This document shows positions 33,037-39,388 of a DNA stretch of 44,959 nucleotides, piece after piece. The DNA comes from a virus: the IMG/VR virus record IMGVR_UViG_3300005549_000013, positions 1 to 44,959 of that record. One strand, given 5' to 3'. The notes beneath the pieces are model-generated. The model saw only the letters and a program-made list of their open reading frames with translations. It was not told where the DNA came from and did no database searches. A program made the position numbers and the translations under genes. The stretch's first letter is position 1. Each line of letters starts with the position of its first letter.

Positions 33037-33060
33037 TTCGTGGGAGAGATTCGTGGGAGA
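33036..33060 (+). repeat. Putative left integrase arm sites, two tandem copies
   Basis: ATTCGTGGGAGA occurs at 33036-33047 and 33049-33060, with a 13-base period. Two more copies with the same period and orientation lie at 33277-33301 on the other side of the tRNA-like core. This arrangement is what arm-type binding sites of a lambda-type integrase look like. Confidence 0.65.
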
Positions 33061-33116
33061 CCAGCGAAACCGGTTGAAAGACTGAGCATTTCACGCCGTT
33101 TCTGAGGTGGCCTGTA

Positions 33117-33163
33117 GCCTCCGGAGCCGAAGGTCGCAGGTTCGAATCCTGCCGGGCGCGCCA
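33117..33163 (+). other. attP: attP core: 3' part of tRNA-Arg(CCG)
   Basis: The 47 bases match the 3' part of a tRNA: anticodon loop CTCCGGA (anticodon CCG, Arg) with its 3' stem, variable loop AGGTC, T-arm GCAGG-TTCGAAT-CCTGC, acceptor strand CGGGCGC, discriminator G and CCA. The 5' half of a tRNA is missing: bases before 33117 do not pair into the anticodon stem. Such a fragment beside an integrase gene is the classic attP core, which restores the host tRNA after integration. The core starts at or just before the anticodon loop. Confidence 0.85.
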
Positions 33164-33195
33164 ATAAAACTGGGCCGATTTCCGCGTTTTTCGAC

Positions 33196-34314
33196 TCAGG
33201 CCCGCCGTTTTTCTGTCGCGGAGATGGGTTGCAGATTCCGCCTGATTTGGCGTGGTTTCGCCTCCCGCGCGGCCGCATTCGTGGGAGTCGGTCGTGGGAG
33301 AAACGCGGCCGCGCCGAAGCGCCCCTCGAGCAGGCCCTGTGCACGCTGGAGCCGCGCCAGTTGCCCGGGCGTATAGATCCGGGTCGTTTCCGGTGAGGTG
33401 TGGCCGTAGAGGGCTTGGATGTCCCCCAGATCGACGCCGCGCGCGCTCAACGCGAACCCGGTGGAGTGCCGCAGGTTGTAGACGCGGATTCCTTTCGGCC
33501 AGCCGTTCCGCTGAATCGTTTTCGTAAAGCTCCGCGTATCGTATCGCCCCCAGGCCTGCGCCGCGATGAAGAGTCGCCATGCCGCGCATTGCTCCGTGTT
33601 GAGCGGGACGACGACGTGGTAGCCGCCCTTGGCGCCGCGGACAAACCAGAGTTGCCGCCGGAGATCAACATCGACGGGTTCCGCCCGCTTCAACTCAGCG
33701 GGCCGCTGTTCATGTGTGGCGAGAACGAGAAAGCGCGCCCGTGTTTTCCCGGTCCGCAGCCGTTTCAGAATTTCTTGCTTGCGAAGTTGCGTCGCCACAG
33801 CCGCGATGTCGGCATCGTGGACGGCGACGGGGCGCGCTCGGGGTTGTTTGGGTGACTGGAGATCATCGAAGGGCGACGCCGCGCGCGCGCCGTCTAACGT
33901 GCGGAACAGTTGTCGCAGGAGCCGCCAGCGATGCCGGAGCGTTTGCTCACTGTAGCCGAGCTCGCGCCAGGTCGCGATCGTTTCCTCGATCTGCGCCGGC
34001 GTGATCGTCCACCGCAGCGGATTGCTAAATGCACGAATCCAGGCGCGCAGATACGACTTCTCGGTTTTGTAGTTGGCGAGGCCTTTTCGGCGCTTGAGAA
34101 AGACGACGACAGCGCGCGCGAGCGAGCCGCGAGGATCGCGCGGGGCGAGTTCCGTGCTCTCGCCGAGTTGTTGGCGACGCCACTTCTTCAACCGCTCGAG
34201 CGGCGTGCCGGGATCGAAGCGCGTTTCTACAGGCGTGCCGTGCACCGAGTAGATGACGCTGATGCCGTACGCGTCCTCATAGATCCCCGTCGCGAGTCGC
34301 TGGCGTTGCGGCAT
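33196..34314 (-). CDS. int: Tyrosine-type integrase
   Basis: A 372-residue tyrosine recombinase. An N-terminal arm-binding region and a core-binding domain (about 62-145, LARAVVVFLKRRKGLANYKT) precede the catalytic domain. Catalytic residues seen: R204 (ATHEQRPAEL), K229 (GAKGGYHVVV), R282 in the YNLRH box, H305 (YGHTSPETT) and nucleophile Y314 (RIYTPGQ). The first His of the H-x-x-R box is replaced by Tyr 279, a substitution also seen in other integrases. Recombines attP with the host tRNA-Arg. ATG 34314 overlaps the upstream gene stop. The 3' end of the gene holds the right arm repeats and faces the attP core 33 bases away. Confidence 0.92.
   Translation of the reverse strand: MPQRQRLATGIYEDAYGISVIYSVHGTPVETRFDPGTPLERLKKWRRQQLGESTELAPRDPRGSLARAVVVFLKRRKGLANYKTEKSYLRAWIRAFSNPLRWTITPAQIEETIATWRELGYSEQTLRHRWRLLRQLFRTLDGARAASPFDDLQSPKQPRARPVAVHDADIAAVATQLRKQEILKRLRTGKTRARFLVLATHEQRPAELKRAEPVDVDLRRQLWFVRGAKGGYHVVVPLNTEQCAAWRLFIAAQAWGRYDTRSFTKTIQRNGWPKGIRVYNLRHSTGFALSARGVDLGDIQALYGHTSPETTRIYTPGQLARLQRAQGLLEGRFGAAAFLPRPTPTNAAAREAKPRQIRRNLQPISATEKRRA
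33277..33301 (+). repeat. Putative right integrase arm sites, two tandem copies
   Basis: ATTCGTGGGAGT (33277-33288) and GGTCGTGGGAGA (33290-33301) repeat the left arm word with 11 and 10 of 12 matches and again a 13-base period, same orientation. They lie inside the integrase coding sequence, 114 bases beyond the tRNA-like core. Confidence 0.6.
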
Positions 34315-34505
34315 CAGCGGCGCCTTCTGTCGGTGAATCGACTGAGCCCACGAATAACGCTGATGACTGCCATCGACAGCCCAAGGAAAAGCCCAAGAAG
34401 GAAGAGGCTCCCAACGAGCACGCCTCGATAGCGTTCGAATCCCAGCGCGAACAGCAGGCTCGCCATGACGATAGCGATGAAGGCTGACGTCTTCGGTGAT
34501 TCCAT
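34314..34505 (-). CDS. Small membrane protein of the lysogeny operon, 63 aa
   Basis: Start chosen at 34505, 8 bases after the upstream gene's stop; the frame is open nine codons further. The product MESPKTSAFIAIVMASLLFA continues to a second hydrophobic helix (GVLVGSLFLLGLFLGLSMAV) and a basic end (RFTDRRRR). Two membrane helices. Its stop overlaps the integrase ATG. Expressed with the repressor and integrase, it could act in superinfection exclusion, but nothing specific shows this. Confidence 0.6.
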   Translation of the reverse strand: MESPKTSAFIAIVMASLLFALGFERYRGVLVGSLFLLGLFLGLSMAVISVIRGLSRFTDRRRR

Positions 34506-34512
34506 TTTCAAT

Positions 34513-34743
34513 TCACCGGCGGCGCAGCGCATCGGCGGTGACGAGCGATTTGAGACTGACGCTGATCGATGCCGTATCGACGCTGATGTTCTTCAAGTGC
34601 ATATCGATGCTCGCGAGTTGCGGATCGCCGAGGATGTTCTGCGCGTGGACCGGAGTGGAGCGCATCCAATCGCCAGCCACATGCAGCCACAGGCCGAGCG
34701 CGATCGCGAAGAGCAATCCTTTGGTCGTGCGATCAATCGTCAT
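34513..34743 (-). CDS. Membrane-anchored small protein, 76 aa
   Basis: Begins MTIDRTTKGLLFAIALGLWL with one N-terminal hydrophobic helix (about 9-26), then HVAGDWMRSTPVHAQ, which resembles a signal peptidase region (HAQ), and a polar helical remainder (ASIDMHLKNISVDTASISVS). It may be anchored or exported to the periplasm. Part of the leftward operon; its start overlaps the end of the upstream gene. Confidence 0.6.
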   Translation of the reverse strand: MTIDRTTKGLLFAIALGLWLHVAGDWMRSTPVHAQNILGDPQLASIDMHLKNISVDTASISVSLKSLVTADALRRR

Positions 34744-34951
34744 GGTCTTTTTCCTCCTCTGCGCGCGACTGAGATTTAATCAAATGGTCGAGAAGCCGGT
34801 CGAGCCGACTGGTGAGGGTTTCGACGCTGGTAATGATGACGGCTTCGAGTGCCGCGAGGTCGATTAAAAGAGCAGTCATGTCCTGCGTTCGATCCTCAGA
34901 TTTGTGGCGCCGACGTCGACGCCCTTTGCGTTTCTTCGCCACGGTCGTCAA
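34733..34951 (-). CDS. Hypothetical basic/helical protein, 72 aa
   Basis: Begins with a very basic stretch (KKRKGRRRRRHKSEDR) and continues as an amphipathic helix (LAALEAVIITSVETLTSRLD). The acidic end EEEKDHDD overlaps the next gene and encodes its GGAGG-like ribosome-binding region. No recognised family; possibly a nucleic-acid or membrane-associated helper. Operon context only. Confidence 0.55.
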   Translation of the reverse strand: MTTVAKKRKGRRRRRHKSEDRTQDMTALLIDLAALEAVIITSVETLTSRLDRLLDHLIKSQSRAEEEKDHDD

Positions 34952-35295
34952 CTCGCTGCGTCGGGATCATCCGGCGCGGGTGCTTCCTCGCGTCCCTGCT
35001 GGTGCGCGAGGTGTGCTGTCAAGGCTTCAACCGTGGCGATGTCTTCAGGGCTGAATCGTTCGAGCCGATCGACGATGCGTTGCCGCATTTCGTCGACTAC
35101 GAGTGCCAGGACACACCGTTCAATCGCCAACGTCACATGCGGTCGTGAAGGCAGCAGGGCCTGAATCAAATCGATCAAACGTCGGACGGCTTCACGCGCG
35201 TCGCTCTCAGATACGGACATGGGGGAGGGGTCCTTACTCAACGAAGATGCCCGACGATACCGCTTCGCGATGAAGTCGAGCAGATTGGCCGGCAT
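34948..35295 (-). CDS. Hypothetical helical protein, 115 aa
   Basis: The start at 35295 overlaps the upstream stop as TGATG; an internal ATG at 35220, with AAGGA upstream, is an alternative giving about 90 residues. The product has helical segments (DAREAVRRLIDLIQALLPSR; CVLALVVDEMRQRIVDRLER) and a Pro/Asp tail (EEAPAPDDPDAAS). No recognised domain. Member of the repressor-to-integrase operon. Confidence 0.55.
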   Translation of the reverse strand: MPANLLDFIAKRYRRASSLSKDPSPMSVSESDAREAVRRLIDLIQALLPSRPHVTLAIERCVLALVVDEMRQRIVDRLERFSPEDIATVEALTAHLAHQQGREEAPAPDDPDAAS

Positions 35296-35675
35296 CAGCG
35301 TGCGACACGATGCCGGAGGACGGACGCGCGACGCGGACGCGGCGCCTCGATTTTCGCCGGCGATGGTTTCGTTGAGGTGAGCGCGGCAATGAGCCGCCGG
35401 CTACGCTCGATCCATTGTCGCGACTCATCGACGCGCGCGTGCGCCTTGAGGCTGATCGCGTCCCGCCCGATCAATGCCGTCGTCTGCAACGCCGCAATCG
35501 CCGGCCGCATCGCCGCTGTACTGGCCACGGGTTTCACAATCCGCAGAAGCGATCGGATGTCGCGGGCTCGACAGTGCTCCGGCATGGCCAAAAGCAGATC
35601 CGCTTGCGCTTCAAGATGCGCGAGAGCTTCACCGCTGAGGCCCTCGAGTTTTCTGATCAGCCGAAGCGATAACAT
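35295..35675 (-). CDS. Hypothetical helical protein, 126 aa
   Basis: Start chosen at 35675 (MLSLRLIRKLEGLSGEALAH) because GGGGGG lies just upstream; another ATG lies at 35690. It overlaps the 3' end of the repressor gene by 47 bases, suggesting coupled expression. The protein is Ala/Leu/Arg-rich (LEAQADLLLAMPEHCRARDI; AAMRPAIAALQTTALIGRDA) with a basic C-terminus (RPRRASVLRHRVAR). No recognised domain. Confidence 0.5.
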   Translation of the reverse strand: MLSLRLIRKLEGLSGEALAHLEAQADLLLAMPEHCRARDIRSLLRIVKPVASTAAMRPAIAALQTTALIGRDAISLKAHARVDESRQWIERSRRLIAALTSTKPSPAKIEAPRPRRASVLRHRVAR

Positions 35676-36159
35676 CAGCGCCCCCCGCATCAGGGTTCTT
35701 CTGGATGTAATTAAAACTGTTCAGGATGAAAGTCTTTTGGAGCTGCGTCAGTCGGGACCAGCCTTCGAGCAACGTCGCGAACTGCGGATCGGTGAGCGCT
35801 GCGCCCGCTTCGGTGATTTCCTGCAACGCCCAGACTCGGTTTTTCAGTTGGCGCGGCGCGTGGTGGTACCAGTTCCCGATCTCGTAATCTTCATCGCCCC
35901 AATTCTTGACCCGCGGATCTTTCTCGTCGGTCTCCAGCCGCTCTCTGCTGACGCCGAGTGCGCGGGCAATGTTTTTCAACTTATCGGCCTGCGTGACCTT
36001 GGTCCCTTCTTCACATCCGCGCACGGTGGCGACGGTCACCCCCGCCTTTCGCGCCAACGTCGTACGGCTCCAGCTCTTCAACAATCGCAGGCGTTGGACC
36101 TTGTCCCCCAAGGCCTGCAGCGCCTTGCGCGTTTGTGCCTGCTCTTTCGCTCGTTGCAT
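35629..36159 (-). CDS. XRE-family repressor (CI-like)
   Basis: A 176-residue protein from ATG 36159; the frame is open to a TTG at 36261, which would overlap the promoter region. The HTH_XRE domain covers about residues 12-70: LGDKVQRLRLLKSWSRTTLA, RKAGVTVATVRGCEEGTKVT, LKNIARALGVSRERL. The C-terminal part has no LexA-type peptidase motif and is instead Trp/Lys-rich (NWGDEDYEIGNWYHHAPRQL), so inactivation by RecA-stimulated self-cleavage is unlikely. It is divergent from the Cro-like gene, with shared operators between them, and heads the leftward lysogeny operon. Confidence 0.8.
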   Translation of the reverse strand: MQRAKEQAQTRKALQALGDKVQRLRLLKSWSRTTLARKAGVTVATVRGCEEGTKVTQADKLKNIARALGVSRERLETDEKDPRVKNWGDEDYEIGNWYHHAPRQLKNRVWALQEITEAGAALTDPQFATLLEGWSRLTQLQKTFILNSFNYIQKNPDAGGADVIASADQKTRGPQR

Positions 36160-36185
36160 GTCGGCATTGTTCGGGCCGTCTGACA

Positions 36186-36309
36186 AGCGAGCAATATCCG
36201 GGCGTTCGAGCAACGAAGGATGATCGGACAACACACAAAGTTTTACCAGCGAGCTTGACAAACAGCAAGCGGTTATTAATAATGCTCGTCACAGATAGAA
36301 AGCGAGCAA
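36186..36309. promoter_or_regulatory. Divergent promoter/operator region of the lysogeny switch
   Basis: A rightward sigma-70-type promoter has TTGACA at 36255-36260, a 17-base spacer and AATAAT at 36278-36283, pointing to the Cro-like gene at 36309. A weaker leftward promoter is possible: TTGCTG (complement of 36263-36268), 17 bases, TAAAAC (complement of 36240-36245). AGCGAGCAA-like words recur: 36186-36194 and 36301-36309 (identical), 36207-36213 (CGAGCAA), 36248-36256 (AGCGAGCTT), and inverted at 36264-36270 and 36284-36288. These are candidate operator half-sites for the repressor and Cro. One overlaps the Cro start codon. Confidence 0.65.
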
Positions 36310-36536
36310 TGGAACTCAAGAAATTCAGACGAATCGCCGGTTTGACGCAAGAACAGTTAGCGCGTAAGTCCGGAGTCGATGCGTCGCTGATCTCCCGGCT
36401 CGAGCGCGGCAGCCGTCGCCGCCTCTCCTACGACAACATCGTGCGCCTCGCGCGTGCGCTGAACTTGGAACCTGAAGAACTCGTGCCGGTGGCACCCAAG
36501 CCAGCCGCCGAAGATGCCGTCACGCGGAGTGCGTGA
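36309..36536 (+). CDS. Cro-like HTH protein
   Basis: A 75-residue protein starting at ATG 36309, about 19 bases after the predicted transcription start. It is a minimal HTH_XRE domain: KKFRRIAGLTQEQLARKSGV, DASLISRLERGSRRRLSYDN, IVRLARALNLEPEEL. The small size and divergent position opposite the repressor fit a Cro-type regulator that turns off repressor transcription and tunes early genes. An upstream in-frame ATG at 36282 lies in the -10 box and is rejected. Its TGA overlaps the next ATG. Confidence 0.8.
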   Translation: MELKKFRRIAGLTQEQLARKSGVDASLISRLERGSRRRLSYDNIVRLARALNLEPEELVPVAPKPAAEDAVTRSA

Positions 36537-36799
36537 TGGATCGCCTCCTGACGATTGCCGAACTCGTCGAAGAGACGGGCATCCCGCGCGAGACGCTGTA
36601 CCGGTTGGTGGCGTCAGGCGACCTGGCACACGTGCGCAGCGTCAGCGGGCCGGGGCAGAAGTACCGGACGCGCGGCCGCATCCGGATCCTGCGTGCGGAT
36701 TGGGACGATTGGATCGCGCGCCATCGCACGCCGGCGACACCAGCAGAGACGAAGAGGACGCCGACGCTCGCATTGCCGGGCGCGGATCTGTTTCTGTGA
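36536..36799 (+). CDS. Excisionase/MerR-type HTH protein
   Basis: ATG 36536 overlaps the Cro-like stop (TGATG). The 87-residue product has an N-terminal helix-turn-helix (LLTIAELVEETGIPRETLYR, LVASGDLAHVRSV) followed by RGRIRILRADWDDWIARH, the excisionase-family layout where the wing and C-terminal helix fix the protein on DNA. It may be the excisionase directing prophage excision, or an early regulator. The neighbour at 36809 has a similar layout, so either could be Xis. Confidence 0.7.
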   Translation: MDRLLTIAELVEETGIPRETLYRLVASGDLAHVRSVSGPGQKYRTRGRIRILRADWDDWIARHRTPATPAETKRTPTLALPGADLFL

Positions 36800-36808
36800 C
36801 GCGCGACG

Positions 36809-37075
36809 ATGTCTAAACTCGCGCTCCTTCGGCAAGCCGCAGAAGTCTCAGCAGGCCGGGCGCTCGCGGACTATCCGATCACGCTCTACGCGCATCACAT
36901 GGCGGCGATCTTCGGCGTGACGTTGAACGCGTTCTACAAAAAAGAAAGCGAAGGCGCGTACCTGTTCGCGGAGAACAAGCCGCGCATCGGACGGAAATCA
37001 TGGAGCCGCGATCGCGTCGCGCAGTACTTCGCCGGCGAACTCCGCGGGCTCACCGACATACGTAGGCGGGCATGA
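36809..37075 (+). CDS. AlpA/excisionase-like DNA-binding protein
   Basis: An 88-residue protein. A helix (LLRQAAEVSAGRALADYPIT) leads to LYAHHMAAIFGVTLNAFYKK, a helix-turn-helix that matches AlpA/excisionase-type proteins, followed by NKPRIGRKSWSRDRVAQYFA with the typical W-x-R-D-x-V end. Together with the gene before it, it forms a pair of HTH proteins directly after Cro. Probable function: excision or transcription control. Confidence 0.65.
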   Translation: MSKLALLRQAAEVSAGRALADYPITLYAHHMAAIFGVTLNAFYKKESEGAYLFAENKPRIGRKSWSRDRVAQYFAGELRGLTDIRRRA

Positions 37076-37386
37076 CGTTGCTCGACAATCCGGAATTCGC
37101 GCGCGTGGCCACGGTGCTGATCCAACTCGTGGCGCTGGTGGTGATCGTCGCTACGGCGTTCGCGCTCACCCTCGCGCTTATTCGCGGAGGGCGCGATGAA
37201 GCGGCCAAGCAGGAGGATCCGGCAACGACTCCGTCAGTGGTGGTGCGGCTGCCGCGGCCACCCGTGGATGATTCGGTGCGAGGCACGAAAGATTTTTCTC
37301 GAATGCGTGATGTGTCACCAGACAACGGCGGGCTGGGACCTCTAGACCACAAAAAAGGACTCACGTCTCGGAAACGCGAGTCCTAA
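37072..37386 (+). CDS. Single-pass membrane protein with polar tail, 104 aa
   Basis: ATG 37072 overlaps the previous stop (ATGA). Residues about 10-38 (VATVLIQLVALVVIVATAFA) are one long hydrophobic helix; the remaining 65 residues are polar (RGGRDEAAKQEDPATTPSVV). The last codons coincide with an inverted repeat that forms a leftward terminator. No recognised family. Confidence 0.55.
   Translation: MTLLDNPEFARVATVLIQLVALVVIVATAFALTLALIRGGRDEAAKQEDPATTPSVVVRLPRPPVDDSVRGTKDFSRMRDVSPDNGGLGPLDHKKGLTSRKRES
37351..37384 (-). terminator. Leftward Rho-independent terminator
   Basis: On the minus strand AGGACTC (complement of 37378-37384), one mismatch, CGT/ACG and GAGTCCT (complement of 37356-37362) form a stem, followed by a run of five further T (complement of 37351-37355). 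The plus strand lacks the T-run after the hairpin, so rightward early transcription should pass. No minus-strand gene is seen to its right, so its target transcript is unknown. Confidence 0.65.
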
Positions 37387-37422
37387 CTCGCCACACCGCG
37401 CGCACGAGGAGGCGCGCACGCC

Positions 37423-37737
37423 ATGACGAACGGAACAGATTCTACACCGACCGCCCGATTTACAGCAGCACTCGACGCGATTCAACAATCGGTGCGCCCG
37501 CGACGCGCGCATTTCATGCACGCCACGCTCTGTGTCGATGACTCCGACCCGAGTGTCTGTGCGGCCGTGACGCCGACCGACGGCGATCGGCAGCCGTTCA
37601 TCTTCATCGCGCTCACGAGCACGTTCGAATTGTTCGCGCACGATCCGGCCAGTCTGCGCCGGTTGGCCGAGCGGCTGCAGTTCGCGGCGGATTGCCTCGA
37701 AGATGCGCTCGCCGCGCGGACGGGCGGTGCGCAATGA
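37423..37737 (+). CDS. Hypothetical protein, 104 aa
   Basis: ATG 37423 has GAGGAGG upstream. The product has a predicted mixed fold: RFTAALDAIQQSVRPRRAHF, VCAAVTPTDGDRQPFIFIAL, FELFAHDPASLRRLAERLQF. No recognised domain. First gene after the hairpin at 37351-37384; the strong ribosome-binding site suggests good expression in the early operon. Confidence 0.55.
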   Translation: MTNGTDSTPTARFTAALDAIQQSVRPRRAHFMHATLCVDDSDPSVCAAVTPTDGDRQPFIFIALTSTFELFAHDPASLRRLAERLQFAADCLEDALAARTGGAQ

Positions 37738-37931
37738 ACTTTGCCACCATCACGTACGCCGCGCTGATCGCCGACCTCGCCATGCGCGCCAGAGGCTGGC
37801 GCAACATGGAAGCCGAGGCCCGCAGCCAGGGCGACGAGGTCAAAGCCGACCAGCACAAAGCGCGCGCCGAAACGCTCGAATGGTTGATCCGCGATCTACA
37901 GGATCAGCCGGTCACGGCGGTGTCGCGATGA
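37734..37931 (+). CDS. Hypothetical helical protein, 65 aa
   Basis: ATG 37734 overlaps the previous stop (ATGA). The small protein is helical and charged (LIADLAMRARGWRNMEAEAR; DEVKADQHKARAETLEWLIR). No recognised family. Its stop overlaps the next start. Confidence 0.5.
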   Translation: MNFATITYAALIADLAMRARGWRNMEAEARSQGDEVKADQHKARAETLEWLIRDLQDQPVTAVSR

Positions 37932-38101
37932 CGCATTTCATTCCCTACGACGCCCCGCCGCTCGGCCGCCACGCGCGGGCACTCTGCGGCGCGCTCGTCG
38001 AACGGCGGGCGCATGCGAGCGAGCCCGAGTGTCCGACCTGCCGGCAAACCCTCGTCGAGGACGAGGCCTCACTCGACGCGCTGCGGGACGGTGACCAGTG
38101 A
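37928..38101 (+). CDS. Small probable zinc-binding protein, 57 aa
   Basis: ATG 37928 overlaps the preceding stop. The product has the pattern ALCGALVERRAHASEPECPT-CRQ: one Cys (C20), one His (H28) and a C-x-x-C pair (C35, C38), a common layout of tiny phage zinc-ribbon proteins. It may bind zinc and a nucleic acid or protein partner. Function unknown. Confidence 0.55.
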   Translation: MTHFIPYDAPPLGRHARALCGALVERRAHASEPECPTCRQTLVEDEASLDALRDGDQ

Positions 38102-38379
38102 CGCGCCAGGCCGTGACGTCCTCGAACGTCAAAAGCATCGGCTACGCCGACGGCGTGCTGCACGTCGAGTTCAAGAGCGGCGCCGTCCACGCGTACTACG
38201 ACGTGCCGGCCGACGCACACGCCGCGCTCATCGCGGCGCCGTCGATCGGCAAGCACTACGCGACCTTCATCCGCGGCAAATTCCGGTCCGAAAAACTGCA
38301 GGCTCAGGACTCGCGCCCGGTGCGCGGATTCGACGCTGTGCTCGAGGAGTCTCATGGCGAAATCGCAACCGAACGTTGA
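38098..38379 (+). CDS. KTSC-domain protein
   Basis: GTG 38098 overlaps the previous stop as GTGA. Residues 8-65 match the KTSC domain: SSNVKSIGYADGVLHVEFKS, GAVHAYYDVPADAHAALIAA, SIGKHYATFIRGKF. KTSC domains occur alone or fused to lysyl-tRNA synthetase-like and phage proteins; a nucleic-acid-related role is suspected, not shown. The gene overlaps the RecT-like gene by 26 bases, so the two are likely co-expressed. Confidence 0.75.
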   Translation: MTRQAVTSSNVKSIGYADGVLHVEFKSGAVHAYYDVPADAHAALIAAPSIGKHYATFIRGKFRSEKLQAQDSRPVRGFDAVLEESHGEIATER

Positions 38380-39385
38380 ACCCGCCGGGCCGGTACCTGC
38401 CGCGCCGGCGACACCCGTCGCTGTCGCGGAACCGGAACCCCGGCCGCAAACTGCCGAACAGATCGCCGAGAGCGAAAAGGTGCTCGGCTTGACGCCGGCG
38501 ACGAAACCCGAACGCGTGCCGGTCCGGATGGGCGTCGCGCCGACGACGATCGAGGAAGCGTGGCGCCTCGCGCAGTTCATCGCGAAGAGCGAGCTCGTGC
38601 CCAAGGGGTATCGCGAGCGCCCGGCCGATGTCCTCGTCGCGATGCAGTACGGGATGGAAGTCGGCTTGCCGCCGATGGCCGCGCTGCACTCGATCTACGT
38701 CACCAACGGACGCCCGCAACTCTGGGGCGACGGCCTGCTTGCCGTCGTGATGGCCTCGCCGCGCTATCGCGATCACGATGAGTACTACATGGTCGGCGAT
38801 GAGCGGCGCGAATTCCTCGTCGCGGTCGATCTCGCTAAGGACGACACGATGGCCGTCACGACGTTTTGGCGCAGTGACAGTCAGCGGCCGCGGACGGCAA
38901 CCTTCTCGATTGCGAAAGCGAAGAAGGCCGGGCTGTGGACAAAGGCCGGACCGTGGCAGGAGTACCCCGATCGCATGCTGAAACTGCGCGCGCGCTCGTT
39001 CGCCGCGCACGATTGCTTTCCGGATGTGCTCCGCGGCATTCACTCGGCCGAAGAACTCACCGATATGCCGGCGCCGCTCGGGCTGCCCGAACCCGAGCCA
39101 CCGAAAGAAGTCCGGCGACGTTCGGAAACGAAACCCTCGGCGCCGGCGGTCGAGGCCTCGGTTGCTCCGGCGGTCACCATCGGCCCGATCGGCGTGAAGC
39201 AGATCGATCAATTCCTCGGCGGCTACACCGTCACGCTCGCCGATGGCCAGCGCATCGACATCGAGAACGAGCTCGACGCGCTCGAGATCGAGAAGTTCAT
39301 CGGCACCGATCACGCGCTGCGGTTCGAATGTGTGAAGGCCGACGGCGGCAGCATCGGCCTGAAGTCCTTCGCGATTGCGGATTGA
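38354..39385 (+). CDS. recT: RecT-like single-strand annealing protein
   Basis: A 343-residue protein. After a Pro/Ala-rich N-terminus (1-55), residues about 60-245 match RecT/Redbeta-superfamily annealing proteins: EAWRLAQFIAKSELVPKGYR, VLVAMQYGMEVGLPPMAALH, SIYVTNGRPQLWGDGLLAVV, then AKKAGLWTKAGPWQEYPDRM and LKLRARSFAAHDCFPDVL. It anneals complementary single strands produced by the exonuclease of the next gene. The C-terminal 90 residues (IGVKQIDQFLGGYTVTLADG) form a separate small domain. Position before a PD-(D/E)XK nuclease gives the usual recombinase pair. Confidence 0.85.
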   Translation: MAKSQPNVEPAGPVPAAPATPVAVAEPEPRPQTAEQIAESEKVLGLTPATKPERVPVRMGVAPTTIEEAWRLAQFIAKSELVPKGYRERPADVLVAMQYGMEVGLPPMAALHSIYVTNGRPQLWGDGLLAVVMASPRYRDHDEYYMVGDERREFLVAVDLAKDDTMAVTTFWRSDSQRPRTATFSIAKAKKAGLWTKAGPWQEYPDRMLKLRARSFAAHDCFPDVLRGIHSAEELTDMPAPLGLPEPEPPKEVRRRSETKPSAPAVEASVAPAVTIGPIGVKQIDQFLGGYTVTLADGQRIDIENELDALEIEKFIGTDHALRFECVKADGGSIGLKSFAIAD

Positions 39386-39388
39386 TCT

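Noticed and set aside
33117-33163. A complete tRNA-Arg gene
   Set aside because: Only the part from the anticodon loop to CCA is present; upstream bases do not form the anticodon 5' strand, D-arm or acceptor 5' strand. It is an attachment core, not a functional tRNA.
35377-36183. A 268-codon plus-strand frame opposite the repressor
   Set aside because: It is antisense to the repressor and the downstream lysogeny genes, which carry clear HTH motifs and overlapping starts and stops.
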